Positions 39,376 through 50,291 of a stretch of 64,000 bases of DNA are shown piece after piece. Below the pieces are notes generated by a model that saw only the letters and a list, made by a program, of their open reading frames with translations, searched no databases and had not been told where the DNA came from. The number at the start of each line of letters is the position of its first letter. Positions within the stretch are counted from its first letter, which is position 1. Location of the stretch: contig JAEBUN010000013.1 in NCBI GenBank assembly GCA_023014365.1, forward strand, positions 1,161,927 to 1,225,926. The letters are read 5' to 3'. The position numbers were made by a program, and so were the translations under genes. This DNA is from Lepiota brunneoincarnata. Its lineage: Eukaryota > Basidiomycota > Agaricomycetes > Agaricales > Agaricaceae.

Positions 39376-40156
39376 GGTAACTGGGGGACAGGGCAAAGTC
39401 AGTACAGTGACCCACAAAACTGTTCCAATGTTTTATACTTTTGACTTAAAGTAGTAATAGCTCAATGGATAAAATGACTAAATTTGTGAAATATATATTC
39501 ACAAATTTAGTCATTTTATCCATTGAGCTATTACTACTTTAAGTCAAAAGTATAAAACATTGGAACAGTTTTGTGGGTCACTGTACGTAGACTTCAGGAC
39601 CGAGGCAGAGTACTTTGGGCGAGGAGTTGGACTTGTGGCCTCAGCATATGTGCTGTGCCCTCCTGCTGTCCTAGTCTGTATTTCAGGAAGTCAGAACCAA
39701 AGTGGAGTGAGGCAGAAGGGAGGAGAGGATATGGAACAGGGAGCTGGTCTGCTGCTTGATTTGATTATCAGACTGAGGAGTACAAGTCAAATACCTATGG
39801 TATATATACTACTGGTCTTACGAACTATGACTTGTACTGACTACAGACAGAGCGAAGCAGAGACCAATATGGTTACAAATGGATTACAAATGGATTACAA
39901 ATGGAATGGAGACTGGTACAGGTATGGAGACTGATAACGTCTCTTGGTTATGGATGGAGAATAAAGAACTGGAAAGTAGCACTGAGGGTCAGGTGATCAC
40001 AGCACATGCAGAGATGGTCACATGATTGGGGCAATGGGTTACGGTCGGAGTGAGTTGGGGCTGAGTTGGAGGGCAGAGGGTTGTTATGTGGAGTGCACGT
40101 GGAGTTGAGAAGCCAAAGTATAATGGTTAAGCTCTGGGTTTAGCATGGATATGACA
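39376..40156 (+). mobile_element. Solo LTR S, 3' fragment
   Basis: Continues the LTR begun at 22676 (minus) and ends GGATATGACA at 40156. Without copia H and the MITE it is about 660 bp, with TATA-like ggtatatatactactgg at about 39799. Direct repeats of attacaaatgg occur at about 39875-39905. Flanked by acttg, the eroded partner of actca. Confidence 0.7.
39405..39583. mobile_element. Palindromic TA-flanked MITE (Tc1/mariner-like), 179 bp
   Basis: Two perfect 86-bp inverted arms (39405-39490 and 39498-39583) around a 7-base centre. The tips CAGTGACCCAC...GTGGGTCACTG are flanked by TA on both sides (39403-39404, 39584-39585). CAGTG tips with a TA duplication are typical of Tc1/mariner/pogo elements. 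It encodes nothing and must be mobilised in trans. Confidence 0.85.
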
Positions 40157-41528
40157 ACTTGTCCCCAAACTACTCCCCCCTTTTCCACAACACCTTCCCC
40201 TACCTCCTCATCATCTTCAATTATCATCATCAATGACCGGAACATCAAACATACAACACTTCAAGCAACTCCCATTCTGGCCCTGTCTCCCCACACCCCC
40301 TCTCACACCTTTGCTGCTGCTTATGCCTCTGATAGAGACAAGACCCCCAACCCCAATGCTACCCCAGAACCCACAGCTGCCCCAGCCATCTCCCTTATAT
40401 TCCACTCAGCTGGAGTACAACTACCAAGATCAGATCACCCTTCTAATGGAGATCTGCATGAGGCTGCCACCAGCTGAACCTTTACTAATAGATTGGAACA
40501 ATCTCCAATTTCAGAATATGACCAACAACTTTGGGCCAACTATACCCACCATGTACGACAGACTAAGGCTCTTGCTGCTGCATACAATATGCAACGAGCC
40601 TGGGCAGAATCACTCAAGGAACTTCTCAGAACATGATCAAGCCTCATGTCCAAGGTGTCAAAGAATATACCCAAACAAGATGAGGTGCATCCCTCAAAGC
40701 CCCCCACCACAACCATCTCCTCCACTACCATGACTACCCCTACCCCTATCCCCACCACCACTCCCAATAAGGGAAAGAAACCCACCAATCCCATGAACCC
40801 ATTCAGACATCTCACCCCCACCAGAAACACCACCCACACCATCGCCAATAACAACATCCCAGTTTGGAACTCCCCCAATCCCATTCACGCATGAACTGAC
40901 CCCAGAACCACTGACAGATCAGTCTGTATTCAATGCAGACACACTGGACATTGGGCTATGGACTGCCCACAATTTGCCTGTCTTGGATGCAAGCAGTACG
41001 CTCCACTACTCATATGACTGCATCAAATACAGATGCCCCCTTTTCCAACCATGCCATAAACAGACCAAATGTCTAGCTTGAAAGACTCAACACACCCCCT
41101 ACTCCAGAAATCCAACAACCTGACCCTCGACAACCCCCACAACTCACAATCAATACATCAACCTCACCCATGATGACTACTATGAGGAATGTTATGACAA
41201 GGTTGCTAAATCAAATATCACAGGAGAACCATGTGGTACCTTCTGAAGAAAACCAAACTACCCCACCAGAAGAAAGGATAGAAAGTCCCCATTTCAGATG
41301 ACTTCTCTATGACATTTTTTACCCAGGACAACCCCCATCCCCAGAAACTGCCGCTGCACTTGACCTCCACAGAACCCCTACATCCACCTTTTCTCCCATC
41401 ATTCCCCCTCAACCAGACTCCACCGAACACCCCCAAATCAAATACTACAAACCCTACTACCTTGCTGAATATCTGGAAGAAGGAAACTAACAAGTTGTAA
41501 TGGAAAACAACTCTCAAAATGGACATAA
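40157..41528 (+). pseudogene. Gypsy C downstream ORF pair (zinc-knuckle frame and +1 frame), decayed
   Basis: Two plus-strand frames again overlap in the +1 register: frame 1 from 40145 (TTPPFSTTPSPTSSSSSIII) and frame 2 from 40233 (MTGTSNIQHFKQLPFWPCLP). The knuckle CIQCRHTGHWAMDC (near 40925) and the terminal SNITGEPCGTF are in the first. The second ends ..AEYLEEGN. Both have several stops. They are the 3' continuation of gypsy C. Confidence 0.75.
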
Positions 41529-41919
41529 TGTTATCAGAATTCTATATCAGAAGGATGGTTATGTTTAGTCTACTCTCTCACATCAAATGTCACTATGAAA
41601 CAATCAGTAGTGTATATCAGAAGGACTATAATTAGCTTATGCCTCGTTGTCTTATCTCTGACTCATAATTACTTAGGTCCATCCACATATAGTAGGAGCA
41701 TAGCCACACTTAGTATTATATAAGGATACAGTACATTACTATGTATCCTTATCTTAGTGTTATACAGTTCTTGCCTCCTATACCTCTTTGCCCTTAAACA
41801 AGCTAGGCTTATAGTGCTCCATCGTCTCCAAGTCACACCTAGTAGGACAAGACCAAGTCTGTATAGACATCTTGCCTCAAACACCATGCTACTCAAGAGT
41901 GAACCCCTAACCCAGGTAA
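41529..41919 (+). repeat. Gypsy C 3' LTR, last bases missing
   Basis: TGTTATCAGAATTC...CCCAGGTAA, the same family as the D LTRs (TATA-like ttatataagg, then tatcttagtgttatacag). The expected terminal ca is absent and E-type LTR sequence follows at once. Confidence 0.85.
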
Positions 41920-42442
41920 TATATTCTGGAATACCCTGAGGACAAAGGAGATAGCTGTGGATTGACCAATCCAACCTCTGACATGGATGGAAGCACTCAG
42001 AGAATGGAGAGCAAGAATGGAGAAGGATCCATGGAGATAGGATCAGGAGAAGAGAATTATGAGTCAGGAGAAAGTGATGGAACATCACACAGCAGTGGAA
42101 TGGAGAATGAGGACAGTGACTCATTGTAAGATAAGAATTGCAGTAGGATGCCATCAGCTAGGATGCACAAGACAAGTAGAATAGCCCAATAACCTATAAC
42201 AAGTATATGGTATCTCATATGTATGTATATAAAGGCTTGTACAAGTAGAGATTAAAGCCTTAAGCTTTAATCTTGTTAACAGTGCTTGTTAACCTCTCTG
42301 CCCAAATTTGGCATGTTCCCTCATTATCTCATTGAGTGTGATTTACTAAGCTCTGCAAGGCCAACCATCTCGGACACCTTGTAGAGTGATTGAAGGCCTT
42401 CTCCAGTTATCTTCGGATACACAAGGAGCAAGGATCATAACA
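41920..42442 (+). repeat. E-type LTR fragment (E3), 5' truncated
   Basis: Starts at a point about 175 bp into the E LTR (atattctggaataccctgag) and ends at ..GGATCATAACA. Diverged from E, with eroded traces of the acidic U3 frame (SGEESGDGTSHSS-like). The hairpin agattaaagccttaagctttaatct is kept. Confidence 0.85.
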
Positions 42443-43725
42443 CATTTAGCACTATTGGGCTTAAGCACTTTCTTCTTTCCCTTACATTTTTCACATTTAG
42501 ATAGATCACATGACATGCCACATTTATTACTAATGATGAAAGGCATACAAGAATGGTAATTACTTAAGTCCAAAGCACCTACATGGGTGCTGGTGTATCA
42601 GGCAGAGGAGTTCCCCAAAGCGTGGGATCCTCCTCATCAAACTTGGGACTGTAATCCATTGTCAGTGAGAGTCTTTTGAGAGAATTGGTCTATGCACATG
42701 TAAACATCATTATCCTCTTCCATTCCTGATATATCATCCTTGTTATTGTCCTCAAACATTTTCTCAACAGGCAGCAACAGCATGTTCTCCTTTCTGCTCA
42801 GAGTAAACTCCACAAGTTGTCCAGCCTCCTTCATCCTCATGTCGTAAGATGTGCAGGCTTGGGCCTTCACAGATTCAAAAGGTCCCTTAGAGGAACTGGC
42901 AATGGGGGGTGAGGTCTTGGAGTGGGAAGAGGTTGCAGGATTTCCCATGCAACCAGAAGAAACAGGCCAATTGTTGAAAGGAGTACAATCAGGACCAGTA
43001 TGGTGCCTTGCATTGTGGATGTTTTTTATGAGGGAACAAGTTGATGGGGGAGAGGAAGGAAGGTTGGTGATCACTGGTGAACATATGGTGAATTGTCCTA
43101 TGGCTGCTGGTAGGGCGCCTTCAGAAGCTTTCTTTCCTTTTCCACCACAATATCCACGCTTCTTCTTTGGCTCTTTGCTAGAGGAGCTTCCAGGATTCCC
43201 CTGTTGCTGCTGCTGTTTCGGCTGCCCTTGGGGCACATTCTGTGGCTGCTGCTGCTAGTGGTGTTGCTGCTGCCACTGGGGTTTGCCACCTTGATGGTGG
43301 ACTCTGGAGTTGTGGGCTGCATTAGTGGCAGTGGTGCCATTGCACCTATTCCATTCATTCATTATTTGGGCATGTATGTTATCAAAGGTAATGCATGACA
43401 ACTCTGTAGTTGACAGAAGTATACCCTGTAGATTGTTCCACAGAATACCATTGATCAGTATCATTGCCCATAGGAGCACTGGCACCTCCACATTTGCAGC
43501 ATGCAACTGATGGAACTTAGTGGCAAGATTTGAGATCTCGACACTCGGATCAGTGGTTCCAGACAACTGGAAATTGAGGGTCTTCTGGAAGATGATGAAC
43601 ATGGCCAAAGGACCAGTCATCCCATAGAGTGCTTCAAGGTGTGCCCACAACTCAGTGGTGAAAAGGTAGAAATGTTCATGGGTTTTAATATAGATAGAGG
43701 GCTTGTTTTCACTAAGCTTAGCCAA
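42443..43725 (-). pseudogene. Copia G Gag and following segment
   Basis: Minus strand: ENKPSIYIKTHEHFYLFTTE, ELWAHLEALYGMTGPLAMFI, LSGTTDPSVEISNLATKFHQ and NMLLLPVEKMFEDNNK. This is a Ty1/copia (UBN2-type) Gag with a Gln-rich stretch (GQPKQQQQQGN) and a knuckle-like RGYCGGKGKK where cysteines have been lost. The downstream end at 42443 abuts E3 and has CGMSCDLSKCEKCKGKKK. The frame is broken; the rest of pol is missing. Confidence 0.7.
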
Positions 43726-44480
43726 AATTTGATAAGCTTAAGCTAATACAAGTGGTATGAGATAGATAATGAACAGTTTCGTCTTTTGGGGTATTCTGGG
43801 GGTGTGTTCTGACAGTGAAATTCAAGAGAGTAGTGTTTTAGAGGTTAATAAACAGCTGTTGAAGTTATCTTAGCCATACAGTGCAACAATGAAAGGACAA
43901 TCCCTGTCAATCCAAAGTGCAGGGTCTCTGGTCTCTGGTCTCTAAACTCTGTTCTCTGTCTCTGTCTCTGTCTCTAGCACTCTGGAACTCTAAACTCTGA
44001 ACTCTGTTCTCTGTCTCTGCCTCTGGGTTGGTCGATGACAGAAGAAATCACACTTAACAACACACACTAAACAGTCCTCTGAAACCATTCTTGATCATGG
44101 CTTGCAGACTTGCATGTGGAAGCAGGGGTGAGACCTCTTGCTTCTCCATGAACAAGTGCAACTGTGTTTATATTGTTTAGTTACATATAAGAGATAGTAA
44201 ATATGAAATAGAAAACAATAAGCTTAATTGTTACAGGTACTGCAGAATATTTTGGAAGGTTTGGTAGCATTTCTACCTTGCCCTGGGTTATGGGTTTTTC
44301 TCTGATTGACAAACAGCAATCCAGCCAGATGTATTCCATGCTCATCTGCATTATTCTGCATCCATGCGAGCATGTTAAGCCTCCAGATCAATTATGATCA
44401 GAAGGTATAGCATATGGACAATCCCTTGATCTGTTGTAATTAATCTCAGTTAGGCAATATGCCAAGGTGCCAGGACCTGT
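43726..44480 (-). mobile_element. Copia G leader/LTR region
   Basis: Matches 12867-13297 followed by the reverse of 27262-26851. It holds the TCTCTG simple repeat (43924-44028) and no ORF. It is the uninterrupted (empty-site) version of the locus where an E element inserted: ctaaacagtcctctgaaacc here, against ctaaata and aaatagccctctgaaacc around E. Exact LTR ends are not resolved. Confidence 0.65.
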
Positions 44481-44807
44481 AAGGGGACACTCCGGACACC
44501 TCAGCAACACCTCCATTAACCCTATCAACACCCCTGTGCCCTCCAACACATTATATATCCCTCCCTTCAAATGCTCACACTGCAAACACAGCCAGAATAC
44601 TCCATACACTCCCTCACTGTCCAGATAAAACCCTCCCTCATTCCCTCTCATTCCTACAGACTCTAGACCATCATATTCACATCACACATTCATTTCAATC
44701 ACATCAGGCCTTGTGTGACCCCTAGACACCACAGCTAAGCCTGGTGTTAAATAAAGTGACAGATCACTTATTAGTTAGTAATGAATTATAATATATAAGT
44801 AATTAGT
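44481..44807. other. CT-rich, gene-free stretch before gypsy F
   Basis: It contains TATA-like cattatatatccctccc and pyrimidine-rich blocks (ccctccctcattccctctca), reminiscent of a fungal promoter. No associated gene follows because the F LTR begins at 44808. It may be the promoter of a host gene now separated. Confidence 0.25.
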
Positions 44808-45281
44808 TGTTATGTACACCCATCCCTTAGGGATGTCAATTAGTGGACACCGAGTTTCATGCCTCATGTCCATTTTGACAGGATGGGACCTCAGACTAGC
44901 CAAATCCTACTATGTGAAGGGGAGTTACATATGAAGAACCTTTACACTTGACCAAATCAGTGGGCTTATCAAATCACACTATTATTAACAACATGTGAAT
45001 ACATCAGTGATTGTTGATCAACTTGAGCTAGTGACTAGTGATCAGTGTGTCACTGATACTATTGACTCTACTCAGTTCAACACCTAGTTCAATTTATATT
45101 GATTATATAAGTTAGGTATATACATAGTTTTCACCTGCAGGGGTTTCCTTATCCTATTCTCTTAGGATTTCCCTGCAGGTATGTGTCCTGTACATAACTC
45201 ATAGTTTAATATTACTTAGGATTTCCCTGCAGTCGTTTCAGCTCTCCCTGAGCTGTCAAGGCCTCCCAGGTCACCCTAACA
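44808..45281 (+). repeat. Gypsy F 5' LTR (474 bp)
   Basis: TGTTATGTACACCC...GTCACCCTAACA. TATA-like gattatataag at about 45101-45111. A 10-bp stem, ACCTGCAGGG (45133-45142) and CCCTGCAGGT (45171-45180), encloses atcctattct (45151-45160), which is complementary to the PBS. Confidence 0.8.
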
Positions 45282-45283
45282 GA

Positions 45284-45293
45284 AGAATAGGAT
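45284..45293 (+). promoter_or_regulatory. Gypsy F primer-binding site (self-priming type)
   Basis: AGAATAGGAT two bases after the LTR is complementary to 45151-45160 in the LTR, the expected start of R. No tRNA complement is seen. Confidence 0.55.
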
Positions 45294-45414
45294 CCCTGGA
45301 GAGACCAGTCTTGTGTCTATAGGCCCTACCGTGTCCGGAATGCATTCTATGACCCAGTAGCAACCTATCCCCCAAATACTCCTCTCTCTCACCAACCTAC
45401 CTCATCCCACACTC

Positions 45415-46618
45415 ATGTCACAGCAAAATGCACCAGAAAACAGGCCTTCAGACCCATTGGCTATGATTGCTCAGCTCCAACAGGACATGGCATCCATAAT
45501 GACCAGGCAGGCCAACTCTGAACTGGCCCTCACAGAGGTCATCCAGTCAATTCAAACCACACTCCAAGAACTTTCCCAACGTCCCAACACCCTGAATCCC
45601 CCCAACACCATCCCACCTGTCTCTAACTCTCCCCCTTCTTCTACTCAACATCCCCATTCCTTGAAGGTTAAGCCAGCAACTCCATCAGACTTCTCCAGGG
45701 ACCAGATGCGTGGAAGAGCTTTCTTAAACTCATGTAACACCTACCTGCGACTCTGCCCCACACATTTTTCATCAGACCAACAGAAGATACTCTAGGCCAT
45801 GTCTTTTATGAAGGAGGGGTGTGCTGCTAAGTGGACAGACCAAATGTTCTGGTGGGAAGAGAGGAATCAAGGGGCAGAAAGATTTTTAGACTGGGAGGAC
45901 TTCCAGGATGAGTTCCATAAGCACTTCTTCCCCATAGACTCCAAAGCAGCTGCTGTCAATCGCCTGGAAGGCACAGAGTACTTCCAGCAAAACAGGAGCA
46001 TTGAGGACTACCTGGACAAATTCCTGGAGCTTATTTCAGACTCTGGATACCAAGATGACAAGACCATTGTTATCAAATTCTGTCGAGGTCTCTGGCCAGC
46101 AATCCAAACTGCCATAGCCACGATGATGGCTAACTGCCCCTCGGATTATGCTCCAGAGGCTTGGTACAAGGCAGCACAACTCATAGACCAAAACCAAGCT
46201 GCAAACAAAGCTTTCCAAGCCCTTGGATGGACTCAGATACCCCCAGCCAAGCCCTCTGCCCATTCCTATCACCTCGCACCTCTCCCTACAGCCACACCTG
46301 CCATGTTGACATCAACTCCCCCCCCCGCCGATTTGCTTTTTCACCCATGTTGCTCCTATGCCAGCAAAGCCAGTCCTGATGGATATTGACACAACTAGGA
46401 AGACTTTGGCAACTCCGACACTGTGTTATAGATGCCACCAACCAGGCCACATCAAATCCAAATGCCCCATGCATTTTGATGTTTGCTATCTGGATGTAGA
46501 GGAGAAAGAAGCCTTAATTCAAAAGTTGCTGGCTGATAAGGATGCCATGGAAGCTCAGGAGTCATCGGAGCAGTTAGGGAGTGAGGATGATATGGATTTT
46601 GTCTCGAGCAGTCGGTGA
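45415..46618 (+). pseudogene. Gypsy F Gag
   Basis: MSQQNAPENRPSDPLAMIAQ, a coiled-coil-like N-terminus (LQQDMASIMTRQANSELALT), a TAG (apparently from CAG) at 45793-45795, then the retrotransposon Gag domain (WEDFQDEFHKHFFPIDSKAA, IEDYLDKFLELISDSGYQDD). The knuckle CYRCHQPGHIKSKC is in a shifted frame (46358-46618). Two lesions disable it. Confidence 0.85.
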
Positions 46619-47678
46619 ACTGTGTGCCCCAACCGCCTACAGGGAGTAGGTACAGTGTATTACCCCTAGATCCAATAGATGACACTGTTCCTACCTGGAA
46701 TCCAATCCCTGTACAAGCCACACCCCCTATAAGACCTCCTCCGTTAAAGAGGCCAAGATGGCCGAAATGGGAACAATGTCTACCCCCTATATTCAAGATA
46801 GCTTCTGCAGAGTCTTGGCAGTCACTTCATCTGACCATGGAACTGGAGACGATGGACACATCCAAAAGGAAGGTCACCCAAGCCCTCCTGGATAGTGGGG
46901 CAACCAGTTGTTTTGTCAACCATGATTTTGTGTGGAAGAACTGTCTCAACACTTGCCCCCTCTCCTGACCCATCCCAGTCTTCAATGTTGATGGCACTGA
47001 AAATGAAGCTGGCTCAATTACCAAAGTCCTAGACATCACCCTTTGCTATAAGTCCCATTTGGAGCATACTGCCCTTGCTGTCACTTCCCTTGGAAGGCAA
47101 GACCTATTGTTAGGCTTTTCATGGTTAAGGGAGCACAACCCCGAAGTAGATTGGCAAATAGGTGAAGTCCATATGACTTGCTGCCCAGATAGATGTTGTA
47201 CACTCTGTAAGGAACAACTAAAGACCAAACGGAAAGTCTGAAGGGCTGAGCTTAGAGCAACCTCTATGTGTTTGGAAGGCCTCCATCCACTCTGGGATGA
47301 TGATTGGGAAGATGTCCAAGAAATCCCAGGTCTCCAACCGAAATCCACACTGGAGATGTCAGATGGCGAACACATTTGGGCCACAGTCCTCTACCCAGAC
47401 CCCCAGTTCATCTGAGCGACCAATACTACTTCCCAGAGGCTTGCCAAAGCCTTCCATCACAACTTGCAATCGTCTCAAACGTCCCTTAGACCATCTGGCT
47501 CCCTAGGCTCAATCACTGAACACCTCCATGATTTCTCTGTGGTATTTGAAAAGGAATCTTTCGATTCCCTTCCAGAGCAGAGGCCCTGGGACCATGCCAT
47601 CGAACTCACTCCAGGAGCAATGCCGGTTGGCTGTAAGGTATACCCCTTAGCCCCCTCCAAGCAGTCAGAGCTTGACTC
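46615..47678 (+). pseudogene. Gypsy F protease and RT N-terminus
   Basis: QALLDSGATSCFVNHDFV is the aspartic protease active site. RQDLLLGFSWLREHNPEVDW is its C-terminal motif. Then, after stops, FEKESFDSLPEQRPWDHAIE and MPVGCKVYPLAPSKQSELDS lead into RT and stop at the D insertion. Confidence 0.85.
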
Positions 47679-48061
47679 TGTTATCAGAATTCCATCAGAA
47701 GGACAGTTATTTTTAGCTACATTTCCCATGTCGCTATGAAACTATCAGTAGTGTACATCAGAAGGACGATTCTTACCACAAGCCTCATGTCTCTTATCTC
47801 TGACTCATAGTTACCTTGGTCCGGACTATTATAGTAGGAGTATAGCCACACTTAGAAGTATATAAGGATACAGTACAATACCTTGTATCCTTATCTTAGT
47901 GTTATAAAGTTCTTGCCTCCTATACTTCTTTGCCATAACTGGCTGGACTTATAGTTCTCTGTCGTCTCCAAGTCACGCTTAGTAGGACAGGACCAAGTCT
48001 GTATAGACATCCTGTGTCGAACTCCGTGCTACTCAAGAGCGAACCCCTAACCTGGGTAACA
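47679..48061 (+). repeat. Gypsy D 5' LTR (383 bp)
   Basis: TGTTATCAGAATTCC...AACCTGGGTAACA. TATATAAG at 47859-47866. Hairpin AAGGATACA (47864-47872) and TGTATCCTT (47884-47892). TATCTTAGTGTT (47892-47903) is the self-primer candidate. Confidence 0.95.
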
Positions 48062-48062
48062 A

Positions 48063-48074
48063 AACACTAAGATA
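48063..48074 (+). promoter_or_regulatory. Gypsy D primer-binding site (self-priming type)
   Basis: AACACTAAGATA, one base after the LTR, is complementary over 12 nt to 47892-47903, about 30 bases downstream of the TATA box. This is the arrangement known for Tf1/sushi chromoviruses. Confidence 0.65.
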
Positions 48075-48090
48075 CTCTGCTGCTTATCTC

Positions 48091-48420
48091 TTGCTTGCCC
48101 TCCACTCTGCTTTACTCTGCCGACGTACTGAACGCGTCGAAGTACCCTGGTCATTCAAAACAATGTGCGAAAGAAAACCACCTCTCTGTGTAGCTATCGC
48201 TATGTCCCTCAAACTCTCCCTGCCAAAAGATCTGGCTTACCTACTCATTTTTGTCTTCACCTCCACTGCCACCCTCATCGCCTACCGAATCATCACCTTA
48301 GAACTCGAACGTATCACGTGTCCTTGTCACTGCTGCGTCATCAGATCATGGAACCTGTACTCAGGAATATCCATAATCGCCACCCAATTCTTCATACTTC
48401 TAGTGATAATTGATCACTAG
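48091..48420 (+). other. Leader ORF with two hydrophobic segments (109 aa)
   Basis: Open frame between PBS and gag with two hydrophobic stretches (AYLLIFVFTSTATLIAYRII and GISIIATQFFILLVII) and a CPCHCC cluster. It may be an artefact in the leader. A membrane-spanning leader peptide would be unusual for a Ty3 element. No homologue in the window because the equivalent parts of C, D2 and D3 are missing. Confidence 0.2.
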
Positions 48421-48450
48421 ACAAATATCACCACACCTCCAAAGAAATTC

Positions 48451-50235
48451 TTGGCCCGAGAATCCCCATCACCCCCTCCTCCCAAATTGAGAAGTAGAAT
48501 CTCAGGATCAGGAACCCAAAACCCAGATCCCAGAAGAAATCCTATCCCCACTCAGACACCATCCCCGTTCTATCCTCCATCCCCGTTTGACTCGCCCACT
48601 CCAAGTACATCAACACGTACAAGAACAAGTTTTGCTGATGAACTAGCAGAACGACAAAGAATACAACACAAAAGAGAATTAAAGGAACACTATGAAGAAG
48701 AAGAAAGAAGATGTATACAAGCCAAAGAATACCGTGCCAAAGTAGACCCATTAAATGACTACAAACTTCAAAGACTCAAGTACGCCCTTAAGCAACCAAG
48801 AGAACTTTCCAAATCAGAAGAAAACTTACTCATGCGCCACGAATACGCAGTAGATCAGGGAAAAACTCCCCCAGCAGATAACGACTCCGACGTCTATATA
48901 ACAGATGATAACCAATCGGATCCCAATCCACAACCACCTGCACTACCCACGCCAACCATACCCTTAGCCCTACCAGCTCCCCCTCTACGACCAACACAAC
49001 CACCATCACCACCACCGCCGCCACCACCTGGACAATTACAAATAATGGCTGCCGCACCTACCCCAAAGGAGTTAGGACTCCTCAAACCCATTGCCTTCGA
49101 TGGAACTAGAAGACTATTCAAAGATTGGATCTTCCAATGCGAAGTTTACATGCTTGCTAATGCGACCACTTACAACACCGACCTTGCTAGGACCCTATTC
49201 GTCCTTTCGACAATGCAATCAGGAGATGCCCAAGCCTGGGCCAGACAATACCTCCATGAGAGAAACGCCCAAACTCAACAAGGACAACCCATAGCAATGG
49301 AGTCATGGGACAACTTTACTGCCTGACTCAGAGCCAACTTCACCCCAGCAGATGAACATGCGTACGCACACACCAGACTTCAAACCCTGCACCAGGCAGG
49401 CAAACCAATGACCGAGTTCAAGGCTCAGTTCAAGGAACTTGTCCATCAATCCGGACTAAATGAAGATCACACCTTGATCAATCTATACCGCAAGGCAATT
49501 GACCGCCGCATTGCCATGAAGATCGACGAATCGGAAAGCCCTCCGACAACTATCGCCGCTTGGTACACCTGAGCCAATAAACTCGACGACAACTTCCGCC
49601 GAATCAATGCCCTCTATGGCACCCCTAAAAACATGTTTCCCCAAAGAAACCAGTATCAACCCAACCGCGGACCAAACCATCCAAACAACAATGTGCCTTA
49701 TGCACAATTCTATCAAAGGAGTAATGCTCCACGTTTCACCCCATGAGACCCACACGCCATGGAAATAGACCATGTCGCAATGGAAGAAGGATTCGAAGAT
49801 CCTTATCCCAAAATTCCACAACCGGAATATGCTGAAGAAGACTCCGCACAAGAACCATTGGAGTTAGATGCCGTTGTCACCGGACAACAAATGAAATCAT
49901 ATCAGAACCAAGAATGCTTCCGATGTGGAGCCAAAGATCATTGGGTCAGCAAATGCCCTCAACCACCGCCAGCTAGACGCTTCCCAGGAATGTGCACCAA
50001 CCCTCCTCGCCCTGCGAGAAACCCCAACCATCCCTTTCTTGGACAACAAAACACTCATCCCGGATTTCCTAACTGGAACGCCCAACAATCACCGCAACGC
50101 AAGTATTCCCTTGCTGTCGCAGAAGTTGCATTTCAGATGCGCCAAATGGTCGATGATCTCGATCCTGAACTCCAACAAGAACTCCACTCCGTGCTAGCCG
50201 AGGACCCGGAGATGCGTCCATTCCAGGATTTTTAA
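48451..50235 (+). pseudogene. Gypsy D Gag
   Basis: An N-terminal Pro-rich, charged region (PPPPKLRSRISGSG; a coiled-coil-like ELAERQRIQHKRELKEHYEE), poly-Pro PPSPPPPPPPGQ, then the capsid part (ELGLLKPIAFDGTRRLFKDW). Knuckle CFRCGAKDHWVSKC near 49918-49960. Stops: TGA 49324-49326, TGA near 49570 and TGA near 49745 (FTP*DPH), all at positions where sister copies have CGA or CAA; TAA at the end where D3 has GAA. Confidence 0.85.
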
Positions 50236-50291
50236 AAAGGAACGTTGTCGACAGATGTGCCCCTGCACGTTCCAGAACTCAGAAGGACATT

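Larger units (their letters stand above)
44808..47678 (+). mobile_element. Gypsy F, 5' part (LTR, gag, protease, start of RT)
   Basis: A Ty3/gypsy element of a different lineage from D and E. It is interrupted by gypsy D at 47679 and resumes at 55864, with TSD gactc on both sides. It is then cut by E2 at 57467, so the 3' end is lost. Confidence 0.9.

Noticed and set aside
39475..39500. Palindrome as a transcription terminator or replication origin
   Set aside because: The TA duplication and CAGTG tips at the outer ends explain the whole 179-bp structure as a MITE.
44388..44651. Minus-strand 87-aa ORF near gypsy F
   Set aside because: It straddles the copia G region boundary and the CT-rich stretch, so it cannot be an ancestral frame.
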